A stretch of DNA of 64,000 nt from JAVKSL01 sp039583695 (GTDB lineage: Bacteria > Actinomycetota > Acidimicrobiia > Acidimicrobiales > JAJPHD01). The notes beneath the pieces are model-generated. The model did not search any database and had not been told where the DNA came from. It saw only the letters and a list, made by a program, of their open reading frames with translations. A program made the translations under genes and the position numbers. The stretch is from NCBI GenBank assembly GCA_039583695.1, contig JAVKSL010000005.1, forward strand, positions 1 through 64,000. Reading direction: 5' to 3'. Below, in pieces: positions 40,071 to 49,222 of this stretch (positions within the stretch are counted from its first letter, which is position 1; each line of letters starts with the position of its first letter).

Positions 40071-41749
40071 CCGCCAACCCAAGCGAGGGACCGCTGATAG
40101 TGCAGTCGGACCGGACGCTGCTGCTCGAGGTGGACCACCCCGACGCGGTCGCCTGTCGAGCTGCCATAGCGCCGTTTGCCGAGCTGGAGCGGTCTCCGGA
40201 GCACGTCCACACCTACCGGCTGAGCTCGCTCGGGCTGTGGAACGCCAGGGCTGCTGGGCATGACGCCGAGCAGGTGGTGGACGCCCTCTTGCGGTTCTCG
40301 CGCTACCCGGTGCCCCAGGCGCTCCTGGTGGATGTGGCCGAGGTGATGGACCGCTACGGGCGCCTGATCCTGGAGGTCCATCCGGTCCACGGCTTGGTGC
40401 TGCGGGCCACCGACCGCATTGTGCTGGAGGAGGTCCTGCGGGCCAAATCGGTGATGCCCCTGGTGGGACCGCGCATCGACGCCGACACGGTTGGGGTGGG
40501 CCGCTCCGAGCGCGGTCGTCTCAAGCAAGCGCTGCTCAAGGCCGGCTGGCCGGCCGACGACAAGGCCGGCTATGTCGACGGCGCGGCCCACCCCATCGGG
40601 CTCACCGAGGGCGTCGGGTTCACCCTGCGGCCCTACCAGTCCGAGGCGGTCGAGACCTTCTTTGCCGGGGGCAGCGGGGTGGTGGTGCTGCCTTGCGGGG
40701 CGGGCAAGACCCTGGTCGGGGCCGCGGCCATGGCCCGGGCAGGGGCGCGCACCCTGGTGCTGGTCACCAACATCGTCGCGGCGCGCCAGTGGCGGGCCGA
40801 GCTGCTGGCCCGCACCACCCTCACCGCGGCGGAGATCGGTGAGTACTCCGGCCAGCGCAAGGAGGTCAAGCCGGTCACCCTGGCGACATACCAGATCCTG
40901 ACGTCGAAGCGTCACGGCCTGTATACCCACCTGGAGCTGTTCTCGGCCGAGGACTGGGGCCTCATCATCTATGACGAGGTCCACCTTCTTCCGGCCCCGG
41001 TGTTCCGCATGACGGCCGAGATCCAGAGCCGCCGCCGGCTGGGCCTCACCGCCACGCTGGTGCGCGAGGATGGTCGTGAGGGTGACGTGTTCAGCCTGAT
41101 CGGGCCCAAGCGCTATGACGCGCCCTGGCGCGACATCGAGGCCCAGGGTTGGATCGCCCCCGCAGTCTGCACCGAGGTGAGGGTGACCCTGACCGACGAG
41201 GAGCGCATGTCCTATGCCCTGTCCGAGGCCGAGGAGCGCTACCGGGTCGGAGCCACCGCCTGGTCCAAGCTGGCGGTCGTGGAGGCGCTGAGTCGCGATG
41301 CGCTTGCCAAGGCAGAGCCGACCCTAGTGATCGGCCAGTACCTGGACCAGCTGGAATCCATCGCCCGCCGCCTCGATGCGCCGCTCATCACCGGCAAGAC
41401 CCCGGTGCGGGAGCGGGAGAGACTTTACGAGGCGTTTCGCCAGGGGATCGAGCCGCTGCTGGTCGTGTCCAAGGTGGCCAACTTCTCCATCGACCTTCCC
41501 GAGGCCTCGGTGGCCATCCAGGTTTCGGGGGCGTTCGGCAGCCGGCAGGAGGAGGCCCAGCGCCTGGGTCGCATCCTTCGCCCCAAGGCCGACGGTCGCC
41601 AGGCACACTTTTTCACCGTGGTGGCGAGGGAGACCAACGACCAGGAGTTCGCCGCCCGCCGCCAGAGGTTCCTGGCTGAGCAGGGATACGCGTACGAGAT
41701 CCGTGACGCCGAATCGGTGCTCCACCCCGAGGTGGGCGAGCCGGGCTAG
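40067..41749 (+). CDS. XPB-type DNA repair helicase
   Basis: 560-residue SF2 helicase. The N-terminal domain (about residues 1-170) is XPB-like. It is followed by FTLRPYQSEAV, Walker A LPCGAGKT, the DEVH box (IIYDEVHLLPAP), LGLTATLVREDG and the C-terminal motifs VSKVANFSIDLPEASVAIQVSG and RQEEAQRLGRILRPK. Bacterial XPB unwinds DNA 3'-5' and is thought to act in repair. GTG 40067 overlaps the partner gene stop. The pair is inserted between cobA-hemD and the hemB region on the same strand. Confidence 0.9.
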   Translation: MTANPSEGPLIVQSDRTLLLEVDHPDAVACRAAIAPFAELERSPEHVHTYRLSSLGLWNARAAGHDAEQVVDALLRFSRYPVPQALLVDVAEVMDRYGRLILEVHPVHGLVLRATDRIVLEEVLRAKSVMPLVGPRIDADTVGVGRSERGRLKQALLKAGWPADDKAGYVDGAAHPIGLTEGVGFTLRPYQSEAVETFFAGGSGVVVLPCGAGKTLVGAAAMARAGARTLVLVTNIVAARQWRAELLARTTLTAAEIGEYSGQRKEVKPVTLATYQILTSKRHGLYTHLELFSAEDWGLIIYDEVHLLPAPVFRMTAEIQSRRRLGLTATLVREDGREGDVFSLIGPKRYDAPWRDIEAQGWIAPAVCTEVRVTLTDEERMSYALSEAEERYRVGATAWSKLAVVEALSRDALAKAEPTLVIGQYLDQLESIARRLDAPLITGKTPVRERERLYEAFRQGIEPLLVVSKVANFSIDLPEASVAIQVSGAFGSRQEEAQRLGRILRPKADGRQAHFFTVVARETNDQEFAARRQRFLAEQGYAYEIRDAESVLHPEVGEPG

Positions 41750-41779
41750 CTGCAGGGTGGTGGGGCGGGGTCTTGCACG

Positions 41780-42034
41780 CGCTGGCGGGGATCGCGACGT
41801 GGCGCTCCGTGCAGGTCAGCGAGCGGAGTTGGCCCGGCCTGGGTCCCAGGCCGTAGGCTTTGGACGGTGAGCTACCCGGCCCGCAGGATGCGCCGCCTCC
41901 GGAGAACCCCTGCCCTGCGGCGCCTGGTGCCCGAGACCAGGCTGTCGGTGGACGACCTGGTGGCACCCCTTTTCGTCCGGGAGGGGATCGAGGCGCCCCG
42001 CCCGGTGGCCTCGTTGGCGGGCGTCGTGGGCCAC
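41780..42034 (+). repeat. Left copy of the hemB upstream/5' duplication
   Basis: About 255 bp are repeated nearly exactly at 44491-44743. The copy covers about 87 bp of upstream DNA, including a 17-nt palindrome (ggcctggg-t-cccaggcc, 41836-41852), and the first 56 codons of hemB. Differences are single bases and 1-2-base indels. Similarity stops abruptly after the codons for GVVGH. Confidence 0.9.
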
Positions 42035-42118
42035 CCGGCCCCGACGACCGAGGCGGTACCCGAATGGGGTCCTGAGCTGGTCCAGGCCCTCACCTCCATC
42101 GGGGTCAAGATGGGCTGA
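41867..42118 (+). pseudogene. Truncated 5' copy of hemB with a foreign tail
   Basis: 83 codons from GTG 41867. The first 56 match intact hemB, with only Ala-to-Pro and Pro-to-Ala changes (RRLVPETR, ASLAGVVGH). The remaining 27 residues (starting PAPTTEAVPEW) are unrelated and end at TGA 42116-42118, which overlaps the ATG of the FUSC gene (TGATG). It lacks every catalytic residue of porphobilinogen synthase. It may still be translated and so act as a leader that couples the hemB expression signals to the FUSC gene. Confidence 0.8.
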
Positions 42119-44469
42119 TGGGCCCCGGCGCCACGAAGGGCCCCCTGGCCAGCGTGTTGAGCGACGTTGCGAGGGTCGATCGAACCAAGCTCGTCCCACT
42201 TGCCGCGGCGCGCTCCGCATTAGGCATGGCGATCCCGCTGGTTGTCGGATACCTCAGCGGACACCTGCTGCTGGGCGTCACCGCCTCCATCGGCGCGCTG
42301 GCCGGCGGCTTTGCTTCCCTCCAGGGGGCCTACCGGACCAGGGTGGCCACTGTGGTGGCTGCGACGCTCGGGATGGCCCTGTCTGCCTTTGTCGGGTCGA
42401 TTATCGGGCATCTGGTGATCGGCGACGTCGCGGTGACCGCGGCGTGGGGCTTTGGCGCCGGGATGCTCGTGGCATTCGGGCAGGAGGCCACGATCGTGGG
42501 CCTGCAGTCCGTGGTGGGCCTCGTCGTGTTCTCCCAGTTCAGCTTCACGCCCGGGGAGGCGCTGGTCCAGGGAGGCCTGGTCCTGGCCGGCGGCCTCCTG
42601 CAGACCCTGCTGGTCGTGGCGGTGTGGCCGCTCGGGCGCTTCCCCGCCGAGCGCCGGACCCTGAGCCAGGCCTACTCTCGCCTCGCCGGGTTCGCCCGCT
42701 CGCTCGCCTCCTGTCCCACGTCGATGCTCGAGCCTGACGCGCTGGCGGAACTCGGCGCCACCGAGCATGACCCACAGCCCTTCGGGAGTTCCGCCGAGGC
42801 GGCGGCATACCAAGGGCTGCGTGACCAGGCCGACAGGATCCGCCTGGAGCTCGCAGGGCTTGCCCGCCACCGCCAGCGCCTGTCATCGTCAGCCGGGGCC
42901 CCCCCGCCCGAGCGGGCGGCTGGCGAGGCGCTGGACGCGCTCGCTCTGGTCGCCGCGGAGGTGCTCGCCCAGACAGCCGGCGCGCTGAGATCCCGGCCAC
43001 CGGGGACGTCCGGGACGGCTATCGATCAGCTGGCCGCGGGGCTTTGCCTGATCGAGGCGTCGTGCGCCGAGGCGGTCGCCTCATGCGACCGCAGGTTGCT
43101 GGCTCTCGTGGAGCCCGCGCGGGACAGCGCCCATGCGCTCGCGGGGCAGCTGAGAGCGGTGGCAAGGCTCGCAAGGGCAACGGGGCAAGGCCGCTCTGGT
43201 GGTCCGGCCCCCGCTGGCCTGGCGCCTGCCAGCGGGCGGGAGCGGTGCCCGGCGGTGCCTGGTGCACCTGGCGAGGCAGGCCCCACAGACCTCCAGGGCA
43301 CCTCCGGCAAGCGGGGCACTCGACCGGGTCGGGCGCTGGTCCCCGGCCTGCGCCTCATGGGCCGGAGCCTGGCTGGCCAGGCGGAGCTGCTCCGGGCCAA
43401 CATGACCATGGCTTCCCCCGCGTTCCGCCATGCCGTGCGCCTGGCCGCCTCCCTGGCACTTGCCGTGGCGCTCTCGCACCTGTCGCCTATCGGTCACGGG
43501 TACTGGCTGCCGCTCACGGTCATGATCGTCCTCAAGCCCGACTTTGCCACCACCTTCACCCGCGGCATCGCCCGCAGCGCCGGGACCCTGGTCGGGGCAG
43601 GGCTGGTGACGGTGCTGGTGGCAGGGCTACGGCCGGGCCCGATCGGACTCGTGATCCTCACGATCGCCCTCTACTGGGCGGCGGTCACGATCCTGACCGC
43701 CAACTACGCCGTGTTCAGCGCCTTCATCGCCTCGCTGGTGGTGGTCCTGCTCGCCTTCGTGGGTCAGCCGGAGCTCGCGCTCGCCGGAGACAGGAGCTTC
43801 TACACGGTTGCCGGGGCGGTCCTTGCCCTGGCCGCCTACGCTGCGTGGCCGACCTGGGAGCGGGTGGTGCTCCCAGACCGGCTGGCGGCCCTGGTCGAGG
43901 CTGACGGCCGCTACGCACGAGCGGTCCTGTCGGCCTGGGCAGCTCCGGAGCGCGCCGACGCTTCCAGCTTGCAGGAGGCACGCCTGGCTGCCCGGCTGGC
44001 TCGCACCAACGCCGAGGCATCGGTGGCGCGCTGGCTGGCCGAGCCCGCCGGGCACGGACAGCTCGTTCCCGAGGCCGTGAGCGGAATCCTGGCTGCGGTT
44101 CGCAGGTTCGTCCAGGGCACGCTGGCCCTCCACGCCGAGCTGCCGGATCGGGGGATCCCGGTCCGGCAGCTGGGTGCCCTGGCGGATGACGTCGACGAGG
44201 CGCTCGGCGCCGTAGGGGCGGTCCTTCGCACCGGGGAGGGGGGCGGCTGGCTGCCCCGGCTCCGGGAGCGCCAGCTGGAACTGGTGGCGAGCCTGGGGCC
44301 GGCCCTCACCAACCAAGACGGCAACGGCAAGGCGGAGGTCCTCGCCAGCGAGACAGACCTGATCGTGGATTCCGTCGACACTCTCGGCCACCTCGTGGGC
44401 TTGGAACCCGCCCCCTGGTCGCCCGCTCGCGAGGACCCTGCATCCTCACAGCGTGCGGACGAGCGCTGA
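42118..44469 (+). CDS. FUSC-family membrane protein (YccS/aromatic-acid-exporter-like)
   Basis: 783 residues with two membrane blocks. The first is at about 25-185 (ALGMAIPLVVGYLSGHLLLG, then VVAATLGMALSAFVGSIIG and VGLVVFSQFSFTPGEAL). The second is at about 440-590 (FRHAVRLAASLALAVAL, then GYWLPLTVMIVLKPDFATTFTRG, the FUSC_2 signature). Long helical cytoplasmic regions separate and follow them. Family members include AaeB and YccS, linked to efflux of aromatic acids; the real substrate is unknown. The gene lies exactly between the two copies of the hemB 5' duplication. Its ATG overlaps the stop of the truncated hemB. Confidence 0.82.
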   Translation: MGPGATKGPLASVLSDVARVDRTKLVPLAAARSALGMAIPLVVGYLSGHLLLGVTASIGALAGGFASLQGAYRTRVATVVAATLGMALSAFVGSIIGHLVIGDVAVTAAWGFGAGMLVAFGQEATIVGLQSVVGLVVFSQFSFTPGEALVQGGLVLAGGLLQTLLVVAVWPLGRFPAERRTLSQAYSRLAGFARSLASCPTSMLEPDALAELGATEHDPQPFGSSAEAAAYQGLRDQADRIRLELAGLARHRQRLSSSAGAPPPERAAGEALDALALVAAEVLAQTAGALRSRPPGTSGTAIDQLAAGLCLIEASCAEAVASCDRRLLALVEPARDSAHALAGQLRAVARLARATGQGRSGGPAPAGLAPASGRERCPAVPGAPGEAGPTDLQGTSGKRGTRPGRALVPGLRLMGRSLAGQAELLRANMTMASPAFRHAVRLAASLALAVALSHLSPIGHGYWLPLTVMIVLKPDFATTFTRGIARSAGTLVGAGLVTVLVAGLRPGPIGLVILTIALYWAAVTILTANYAVFSAFIASLVVVLLAFVGQPELALAGDRSFYTVAGAVLALAAYAAWPTWERVVLPDRLAALVEADGRYARAVLSAWAAPERADASSLQEARLAARLARTNAEASVARWLAEPAGHGQLVPEAVSGILAAVRRFVQGTLALHAELPDRGIPVRQLGALADDVDEALGAVGAVLRTGEGGGWLPRLRERQLELVASLGPALTNQDGNGKAEVLASETDLIVDSVDTLGHLVGLEPAPWSPAREDPASSQRADER

Positions 44470-44490
44470 AGCACCCTGGCAGCTCGCGGT

Positions 44491-44743
44491 CGCTGGCGGG
44501 GATCGCGACGTGGCGCTCCGTGCAGGTCAGGCGAGCGGAGTTAGGGCCTGGGCCCCAGGCCGTAGGCTTTAGACGGTGAGCTACCCGGCCCGCAGGATGC
44601 GCCGCCTCCGGAGGACCCCTGCCCTGCGGCGCCTGGTGGCCGAGACCAGGCTGTCGGTGGACGACCTGGTGGCACCCCTTTTCGTCCGGGAGGGGATCGA
44701 GGCGCCCCGCCCGGTGGCCTCGTTGCCGGGCGTCGTGGGCCAC
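44491..44743 (+). repeat. Right copy of the hemB upstream/5' duplication
   Basis: About 253 bp match 41780-42034. The 17-nt palindrome is kept here as ggcctggg-c-cccaggcc (44545-44561), with both arms intact in both copies and only the central base different. This suggests a conserved regulatory hairpin or operator upstream of hemB. Confidence 0.9.
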
Positions 44744-45562
44744 AGCCTCGGGTCCCTGGTGGATGAGGGGCGCAGGCTGGCAGGCCTCGGCATCCCGGCG
44801 ATGGTGCTGTTCGGGGTCCCGGCTGCCAGGGATGGCTTCGGCTCGGGTGCCTGGGACCCTCAGGGGATAGTGCAGCTGGGCCTCGCCGAGCTGCGCGCCG
44901 CGCTGGGGGACCAGATGGTCCTGATCGCGGACACCTGCCTCGACGAGTACACCGACCACGGTCACTGCGGGGTGCTCGGCCCGTCGGGCGAGGTGGACAA
45001 CGATGCCACGCTCGAGCTCTACGCCCGGGTTGCTGTCGCCCAAGCCGAGGCGGGCGCTGACGTCGTGGCGCCCAGCGGGATGATGGACGGCCAGGTCGGC
45101 GCAATCCGGGCTGCGCTGGATGCCAGCGGCCACGCTGCGACCGCCATCCTCGCCTACGCGGCCAAGTACGCCTCGGCGCTGTACGGACCGTTTCGCGAAG
45201 CGGTGGACGTCGCGATCGCTTCCGGGGGGGACCGGCTCGGATACCAGCAGGATCCCCGCAACGGTCGGGAAGCTCTGGCGGAGGTCGCGCTCGACCTGGC
45301 GGAGGGGGCCGACATCGTCATGGTCAAGCCGGCTCTGGCGTACCTGGACGTGATCGCGGCGGTGTCGGCGGCCTGTGAGGTGCCCGTCGCCGCCTATCAC
45401 GTGAGTGGCGAGTATGCGATGGTGAAGGCGGCGGCCGATCGCGGCTGGGTCGACGGCGCGGCGGTGATGGCCGAGCACGTGGGAGCGATCAAGCGAGCCG
45501 GGGCCGACATGATATTGACCTACGCCGCCGCCGAGCTGGCAGAGCGCTTGGCGGCCACATGA
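44576..45562 (+). CDS. hemB: Porphobilinogen synthase (delta-aminolevulinic acid dehydratase)
   Basis: 328 residues. It condenses two 5-aminolevulinates to porphobilinogen. The metal region reads DTCLDEYTDHGHCG (about residues 122-135), with two of the three zinc-site Cys and an Asp in place of the middle one, as in other actinobacterial enzymes. Active-site lysines lie in YAAKYASALYGPF (about 197) and MVKPALAYLD (about 250). Start GTG 44576 has the same context as the truncated copy 2.7 kb upstream. The stop overlaps hemL (ATGA). Confidence 0.94.
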   Translation: MSYPARRMRRLRRTPALRRLVAETRLSVDDLVAPLFVREGIEAPRPVASLPGVVGHSLGSLVDEGRRLAGLGIPAMVLFGVPAARDGFGSGAWDPQGIVQLGLAELRAALGDQMVLIADTCLDEYTDHGHCGVLGPSGEVDNDATLELYARVAVAQAEAGADVVAPSGMMDGQVGAIRAALDASGHAATAILAYAAKYASALYGPFREAVDVAIASGGDRLGYQQDPRNGREALAEVALDLAEGADIVMVKPALAYLDVIAAVSAACEVPVAAYHVSGEYAMVKAAADRGWVDGAAVMAEHVGAIKRAGADMILTYAAAELAERLAAT

Positions 45563-46848
45563 CCAACACGAACCGAGGTCTGTACGAGCGCGCCTGCCGG
45601 GTGATCCCTGGCGGGGTGAGCTCGCCCGTCAGGGCGTTCAAGGCGGTCGGGGGGACCCCGTACTTCGTGGACCGGGCCGAGGGGGCCTGGTTGGTCGATG
45701 TCGAGGGCCGGAGGTACGTGGATTATGTGCAGTCCTACGGAGCCACGATCCTCGGTCACGCCCATCCGGCGGTGGTGGAGGCTGTCGCTACAGCGGCCCG
45801 TGGTGGTACGACCTACGGGGCACCCACGGAGGGTGAGGTGCTCCTGGCCGAAGCGATCTGCGAGCGGGTCGCCGGGGTCGAGATGGTGCGGCTGGTCTCG
45901 AGCGGGACCGAGGCGGCGATGAGCGCGGTGCGTGTCGCTCGGGGCTTCACAGCCCGGAGCCGGGTGGTCAAGTTTGCCGGGTGCTACCACGGGCACTCCG
46001 ACGCCCTCCTGGCGGGGGGGGGTAGCGGGGTGGCCACCTTGGGCCTTCCCGACTCGGCGGGCGTACCCACCTCGGCGGTCGCGGAGACGCTGGTGGTTCC
46101 TTACAACCAGGTCCCCGAGCTGGATGCCGGAGTGGCCTGTGTGATCATCGAGCCGGTAGCGGCCAACATGGGCCTGGTACTGCCGGTGCCGGGCTTCCTG
46201 GAGGGATTGCGCGCCGCCTGCGACCAGGTCGGCGCCCTGTTGATCTTCGACGAGGTGATAACGGGGTTTCGCGTGGCGAGGGGAGGTGCTGTTGAGCTGA
46301 GCGGGGTCCGGCCCGACCTGTGGTGCTGGGGAAAGGTCATCGGTGGGGGGCTTCCGATCGGCGCCTTCGGCGGGCGTCGCGAGGTGATGGAGGTCCTTGC
46401 TCCGCTGGGCCCGGTGTATCAGGCAGGGACCCTGTCCGGGAACCCGCTGGCGACTGCCGCTGGCCTGGCGGTGCTCACCCAGCTGGACGCCGCTGCCTAC
46501 GACCGGCTTTCGGCAACTGCCGCCGAGCTGGCTGAGGGGTTGTCGACGGCTGCTCGGGAGGCTGGGGTGGCGCTGCAGGTTCCCCGGGCGCAGTCCCTCT
46601 TGGGCCTCGCCTTTGCCGAAGAGCCGGTTACCGACTACGACGGTGCTCGGGCCGCGGCGTCCAACGGCCGCTACGCCCAGTTCTTTCATGCCATGCTGGC
46701 GGCTGGGGTGGCGATGGCCCCCGGCGCCTACGAGGTGGCCTTCCCTGGACTGGCGCACGGCCAGCTCGAGATCGCCACCACCCTCGAAGCAGCCGCTGCG
46801 GCGCTGGCCACGGTCGGAACAGCGGGTCTCACCCAGAGTGGTTCGTGA
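45559..46848 (+). CDS. hemL: Glutamate-1-semialdehyde 2,1-aminomutase
   Basis: 429-residue PLP-dependent class III aminotransferase-fold enzyme. It converts glutamate-1-semialdehyde into 5-aminolevulinate, linking HemA to HemB. Visible features are YERACRVIPGGVSSPVRAF at the start, VQSYGATILGHAHPAVVEA, SSGTEAAMSAVRVAR, FDEVITGFRVARGG and the PLP lysine in CWGKVIGGGLPIGAFGG (about 258). A YQAGTLSGNPLA motif then follows. It overlaps the hemB stop by four bases. Confidence 0.95.
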   Translation: MTNTNRGLYERACRVIPGGVSSPVRAFKAVGGTPYFVDRAEGAWLVDVEGRRYVDYVQSYGATILGHAHPAVVEAVATAARGGTTYGAPTEGEVLLAEAICERVAGVEMVRLVSSGTEAAMSAVRVARGFTARSRVVKFAGCYHGHSDALLAGGGSGVATLGLPDSAGVPTSAVAETLVVPYNQVPELDAGVACVIIEPVAANMGLVLPVPGFLEGLRAACDQVGALLIFDEVITGFRVARGGAVELSGVRPDLWCWGKVIGGGLPIGAFGGRREVMEVLAPLGPVYQAGTLSGNPLATAAGLAVLTQLDAAAYDRLSATAAELAEGLSTAAREAGVALQVPRAQSLLGLAFAEEPVTDYDGARAAASNGRYAQFFHAMLAAGVAMAPGAYEVAFPGLAHGQLEIATTLEAAAAALATVGTAGLTQSGS

Positions 46849-46959
46849 TTGCGGTTCCGGCGGGCCCTGAGGGGTCGGACCGACTCCGCCGGCCGTGCTT
46901 GACGCAGGCCCGCCCCGTTGCCAGACCGCGCCCAGACGCGCCCCCCGCCAGCCCCCGGC

Positions 46960-48246
46960 TCAGGCTGCGCCCAGGCGGCTCGGCGCCAGGCGGGCGATCG
47001 CGGCCACCGCCCGGTAGGCTGCCTCGGCGGGGCCCAGCTCGTCGGCGCGGCACAAGTTGGCCATTATCCGCAGCACCCACTCCATGAGGGTGCGGCTGTA
47101 CATGCTCGTGCCCACCAGGGTGGACATCAGCTCCGGGTAGCCGATCAGGCGGACAAAGGTCCGCGCCACCTTGTAATAAAGGCCATAGTTGTCGGCCAGC
47201 CGGCGCTCGTAGCCCGAAAGCGCCCCCGGGTGCCCGGTGGCGAGCGCCTCTCCGACGGCAAACGCAGCCATGCGCCCCGTCTCGTATGCGTATGCGATCC
47301 CCTCCCCGTTGAACGGGTTGATCGAACCCGCAGCGTCGCCCACCATCAGGTGCCGCGGCCCGCTCCGGGGCCCCACGGCCAGGCCCATCGGCAGCTTGCC
47401 CCCGGTCGGCGGCCCGCACCGGGCCTCCTCGCAGAGCCCCCACGAGGACGGTGCGCCGGCCACGAAAGCCTCCATCAACCGGGTCGTGTTCAGCGCCTTG
47501 CCTCCCCGCTTGGGGGCCGACGTCGACAGCAGGCCCACGCCCACGTTCACACGACCGTCTCCCAGAGGGAAGATCCACCCGTAGCCGGGCAGCGCGGTCC
47601 CCTCGGCGTCGCGCAGGTCCAGGTGCGACTCGATCCAGCCTTCGGACGCCCGGGCCGAGCGGTAGTAGCCCCGGATGGCCAGGCCCATCGGCCAGTCCCG
47701 CTCCCGGGCCGCGCCGAGCGCCCTTCCGAAGCGGGAGTTCGCCCCGTCAGCCACTATGACGAAATGTGCTCGGAGCGCCGCCAGAGCAGTGCCCTCTCCC
47801 CCTTTGGTGCGCACCCTCGCCCCCAGCACCGTGCCGCGATCGCCAAGGATCGGCTCGACCGCCTCGGTGCCCTGGAGGACAGTGGCTCCAGCGCTGCCGG
47901 CCCGCTCGGCAACCATCGCATCCAGGTCGGACCGGGTCACGACGTAGCCGTAGCTCGGGTAGTCGGGATGCGCCGGCCATCCCATCTCCAGCGTCTTGCC
48001 CCCGGCCATTGCCCGCAGTCCCTTGTAGCGGTGGTGGTTGGCTGCCAGCCCCCCGCCCAGGCCCATGTCCTCCAGCTGGCGGACCGCCCGCGGTGTCAGG
48101 CCGTCTCCGCAGGTCTTATCGCGTGGAAAGCGCTTGCGCTCGACCACGCACACGTCCCAACCCGCGTCTGCCAACCAGTAAGCAGCCGAGGATCCCGACG
48201 GACCCCCCCCGATCACCAGCGCATCGTATGTGTGCTCCAGCGGCAT
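46960..48246 (-). CDS. Geranylgeranyl-reductase-family flavoprotein (MenJ-like)
   Basis: 428 residues from ATG 48246. FAD-binding start ALVIGGGPSGSSAAYWLADAG (residues 8-28), then the family motif DKTCGDGLTPRAV, YVVTRSDLD, VIVADGANSRFGRALG and the second FAD motif LMVGDAAGSINPFNGEGIAYAYETG. Family members saturate isoprenoid chains; MenJ of mycobacteria reduces one unit of the menaquinone tail. Placement beside and divergent from the complex I operon, as in other actinobacteria, suggests menaquinone as substrate. An upstream extension would overlap nuoA and is not used. Confidence 0.82.
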   Translation of the reverse strand: MPLEHTYDALVIGGGPSGSSAAYWLADAGWDVCVVERKRFPRDKTCGDGLTPRAVRQLEDMGLGGGLAANHHRYKGLRAMAGGKTLEMGWPAHPDYPSYGYVVTRSDLDAMVAERAGSAGATVLQGTEAVEPILGDRGTVLGARVRTKGGEGTALAALRAHFVIVADGANSRFGRALGAARERDWPMGLAIRGYYRSARASEGWIESHLDLRDAEGTALPGYGWIFPLGDGRVNVGVGLLSTSAPKRGGKALNTTRLMEAFVAGAPSSWGLCEEARCGPPTGGKLPMGLAVGPRSGPRHLMVGDAAGSINPFNGEGIAYAYETGRMAAFAVGEALATGHPGALSGYERRLADNYGLYYKVARTFVRLIGYPELMSTLVGTSMYSRTLMEWVLRIMANLCRADELGPAEAAYRAVAAIARLAPSRLGAA

Positions 48247-48292
48247 TCGCCAGACCCTAGCCTCCGGGCGAATCTTGAGGTAGGGTCTGGAC

Positions 48293-48745
48293 ATGCCGGC
48301 AACGGGGTTCAGCACCTATCTGGGGATCATCTTCCTGATCGTGCTGTCAACCGGCTTCGCGGCCCTGAACCTTCTGGCGTCGAGGATGCTCGCCCCAAGG
48401 CGGGTCACCAAGGCCAAGTCGGCTCCCTACGAGTGTGGGATAGTCCCCAGCCGGGAGCCGGCGGAGCGCTTTCCAGTGCGCTTCTACTTGATCGCCATGA
48501 TCTTCGTAATCTTCGACATCGAGATCATCTTCCTGTACCCCTGGGCGGTGGTGTTTCACCAGCTCGGCACCTTCGGCTTGGTGGAGATACTGGTCTTCTC
48601 GGCGGCAGTGCTCGGACCGTTCATCTACCTGATCGCCAACGGCGCGCTCGACTGGGGCCCGGCCAAGCGCCTGCGCCCGTCGGGGGACCAGATAAGGAGC
48701 ACCGACTCCACGGTCCGTCGCATCGGACGCGAACAGGGGAGCTGA
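48293..48745 (+). CDS. nuoA: NADH-quinone oxidoreductase subunit A
   Basis: 150 residues with three membrane helices (about 7-30, 64-86 and 98-118). The conserved loop SAPYECGIVPSREPAERFPVRFYL carries the single conserved Cys of the TMH1-2 loop near the quinone tunnel, followed by FDIEIIFLYPWAV. It is the first gene of the nuo operon. The divergent flavoprotein gene starts 46 bp away, so the nuo promoter must lie in or overlap that short gap. The C-terminal 30 residues are a polar extension. Confidence 0.94.
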   Translation: MPATGFSTYLGIIFLIVLSTGFAALNLLASRMLAPRRVTKAKSAPYECGIVPSREPAERFPVRFYLIAMIFVIFDIEIIFLYPWAVVFHQLGTFGLVEILVFSAAVLGPFIYLIANGALDWGPAKRLRPSGDQIRSTDSTVRRIGREQGS

Positions 48746-48748
48746 GGG

Positions 48749-49222
48749 GTGGGACTCGAGACCCTCAATCACAACTTCCTGACTGCGCCCATCGAGGAGC
48801 TGGTCAAGTGGGCCAGGCGCAACAGTTGCTGGCCAGCGAGCTTTGGCCTGGCTTGCTGTGCGATCGAGATGATGGCTGCAGGGGCTGCCGACTACGACCT
48901 GGCCCGCTTCGGCATGGAGGTGTTCAGGTCCTCCCCCCGCCAGGCCGACCTGATGATCGTGGCGGGGCGGGTGAGCCAGAAGATGGCCCCGGTGCTGCGC
49001 CAGGTCTACGACCAGATGATGGAGCCCAAGTGGGTCATCTCCATGGGGGTATGCGCCAGCACTGGTGGGATGTTCAACAACTACGCGATAGTCCAGGGTG
49101 TGGACCAGATCGTGCCAGTGGACGTCTACGCGCCGGGTTGCCCACCGGGTCCCGAGACCCTCATCCACGCCATCCTCACCCTGCATGAGAAGATCCGCAC
49201 CGGGGCTATCACCCGTCGATGA
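48749..49222 (+). CDS. nuoB: NADH-quinone oxidoreductase subunit B
   Basis: 157 residues. The ligands of cluster N2 are all present: the C36-C37 pair ([10 protein letters not shown]), a Cys in [12 protein letters not shown] (near 101) and a Cys in APGCPPGPE (near 131). The subunit passes electrons to quinone at the membrane interface. Start GTG 48749 lies three bases after the nuoA stop. It overlaps nuoC. Confidence 0.95.
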   Translation: MGLETLNHNFLTAPIEELVKWARRNSCWPASFGLACCAIEMMAAGAADYDLARFGMEVFRSSPRQADLMIVAGRVSQKMAPVLRQVYDQMMEPKWVISMGVCASTGGMFNNYAIVQGVDQIVPVDVYAPGCPPGPETLIHAILTLHEKIRTGAITRR

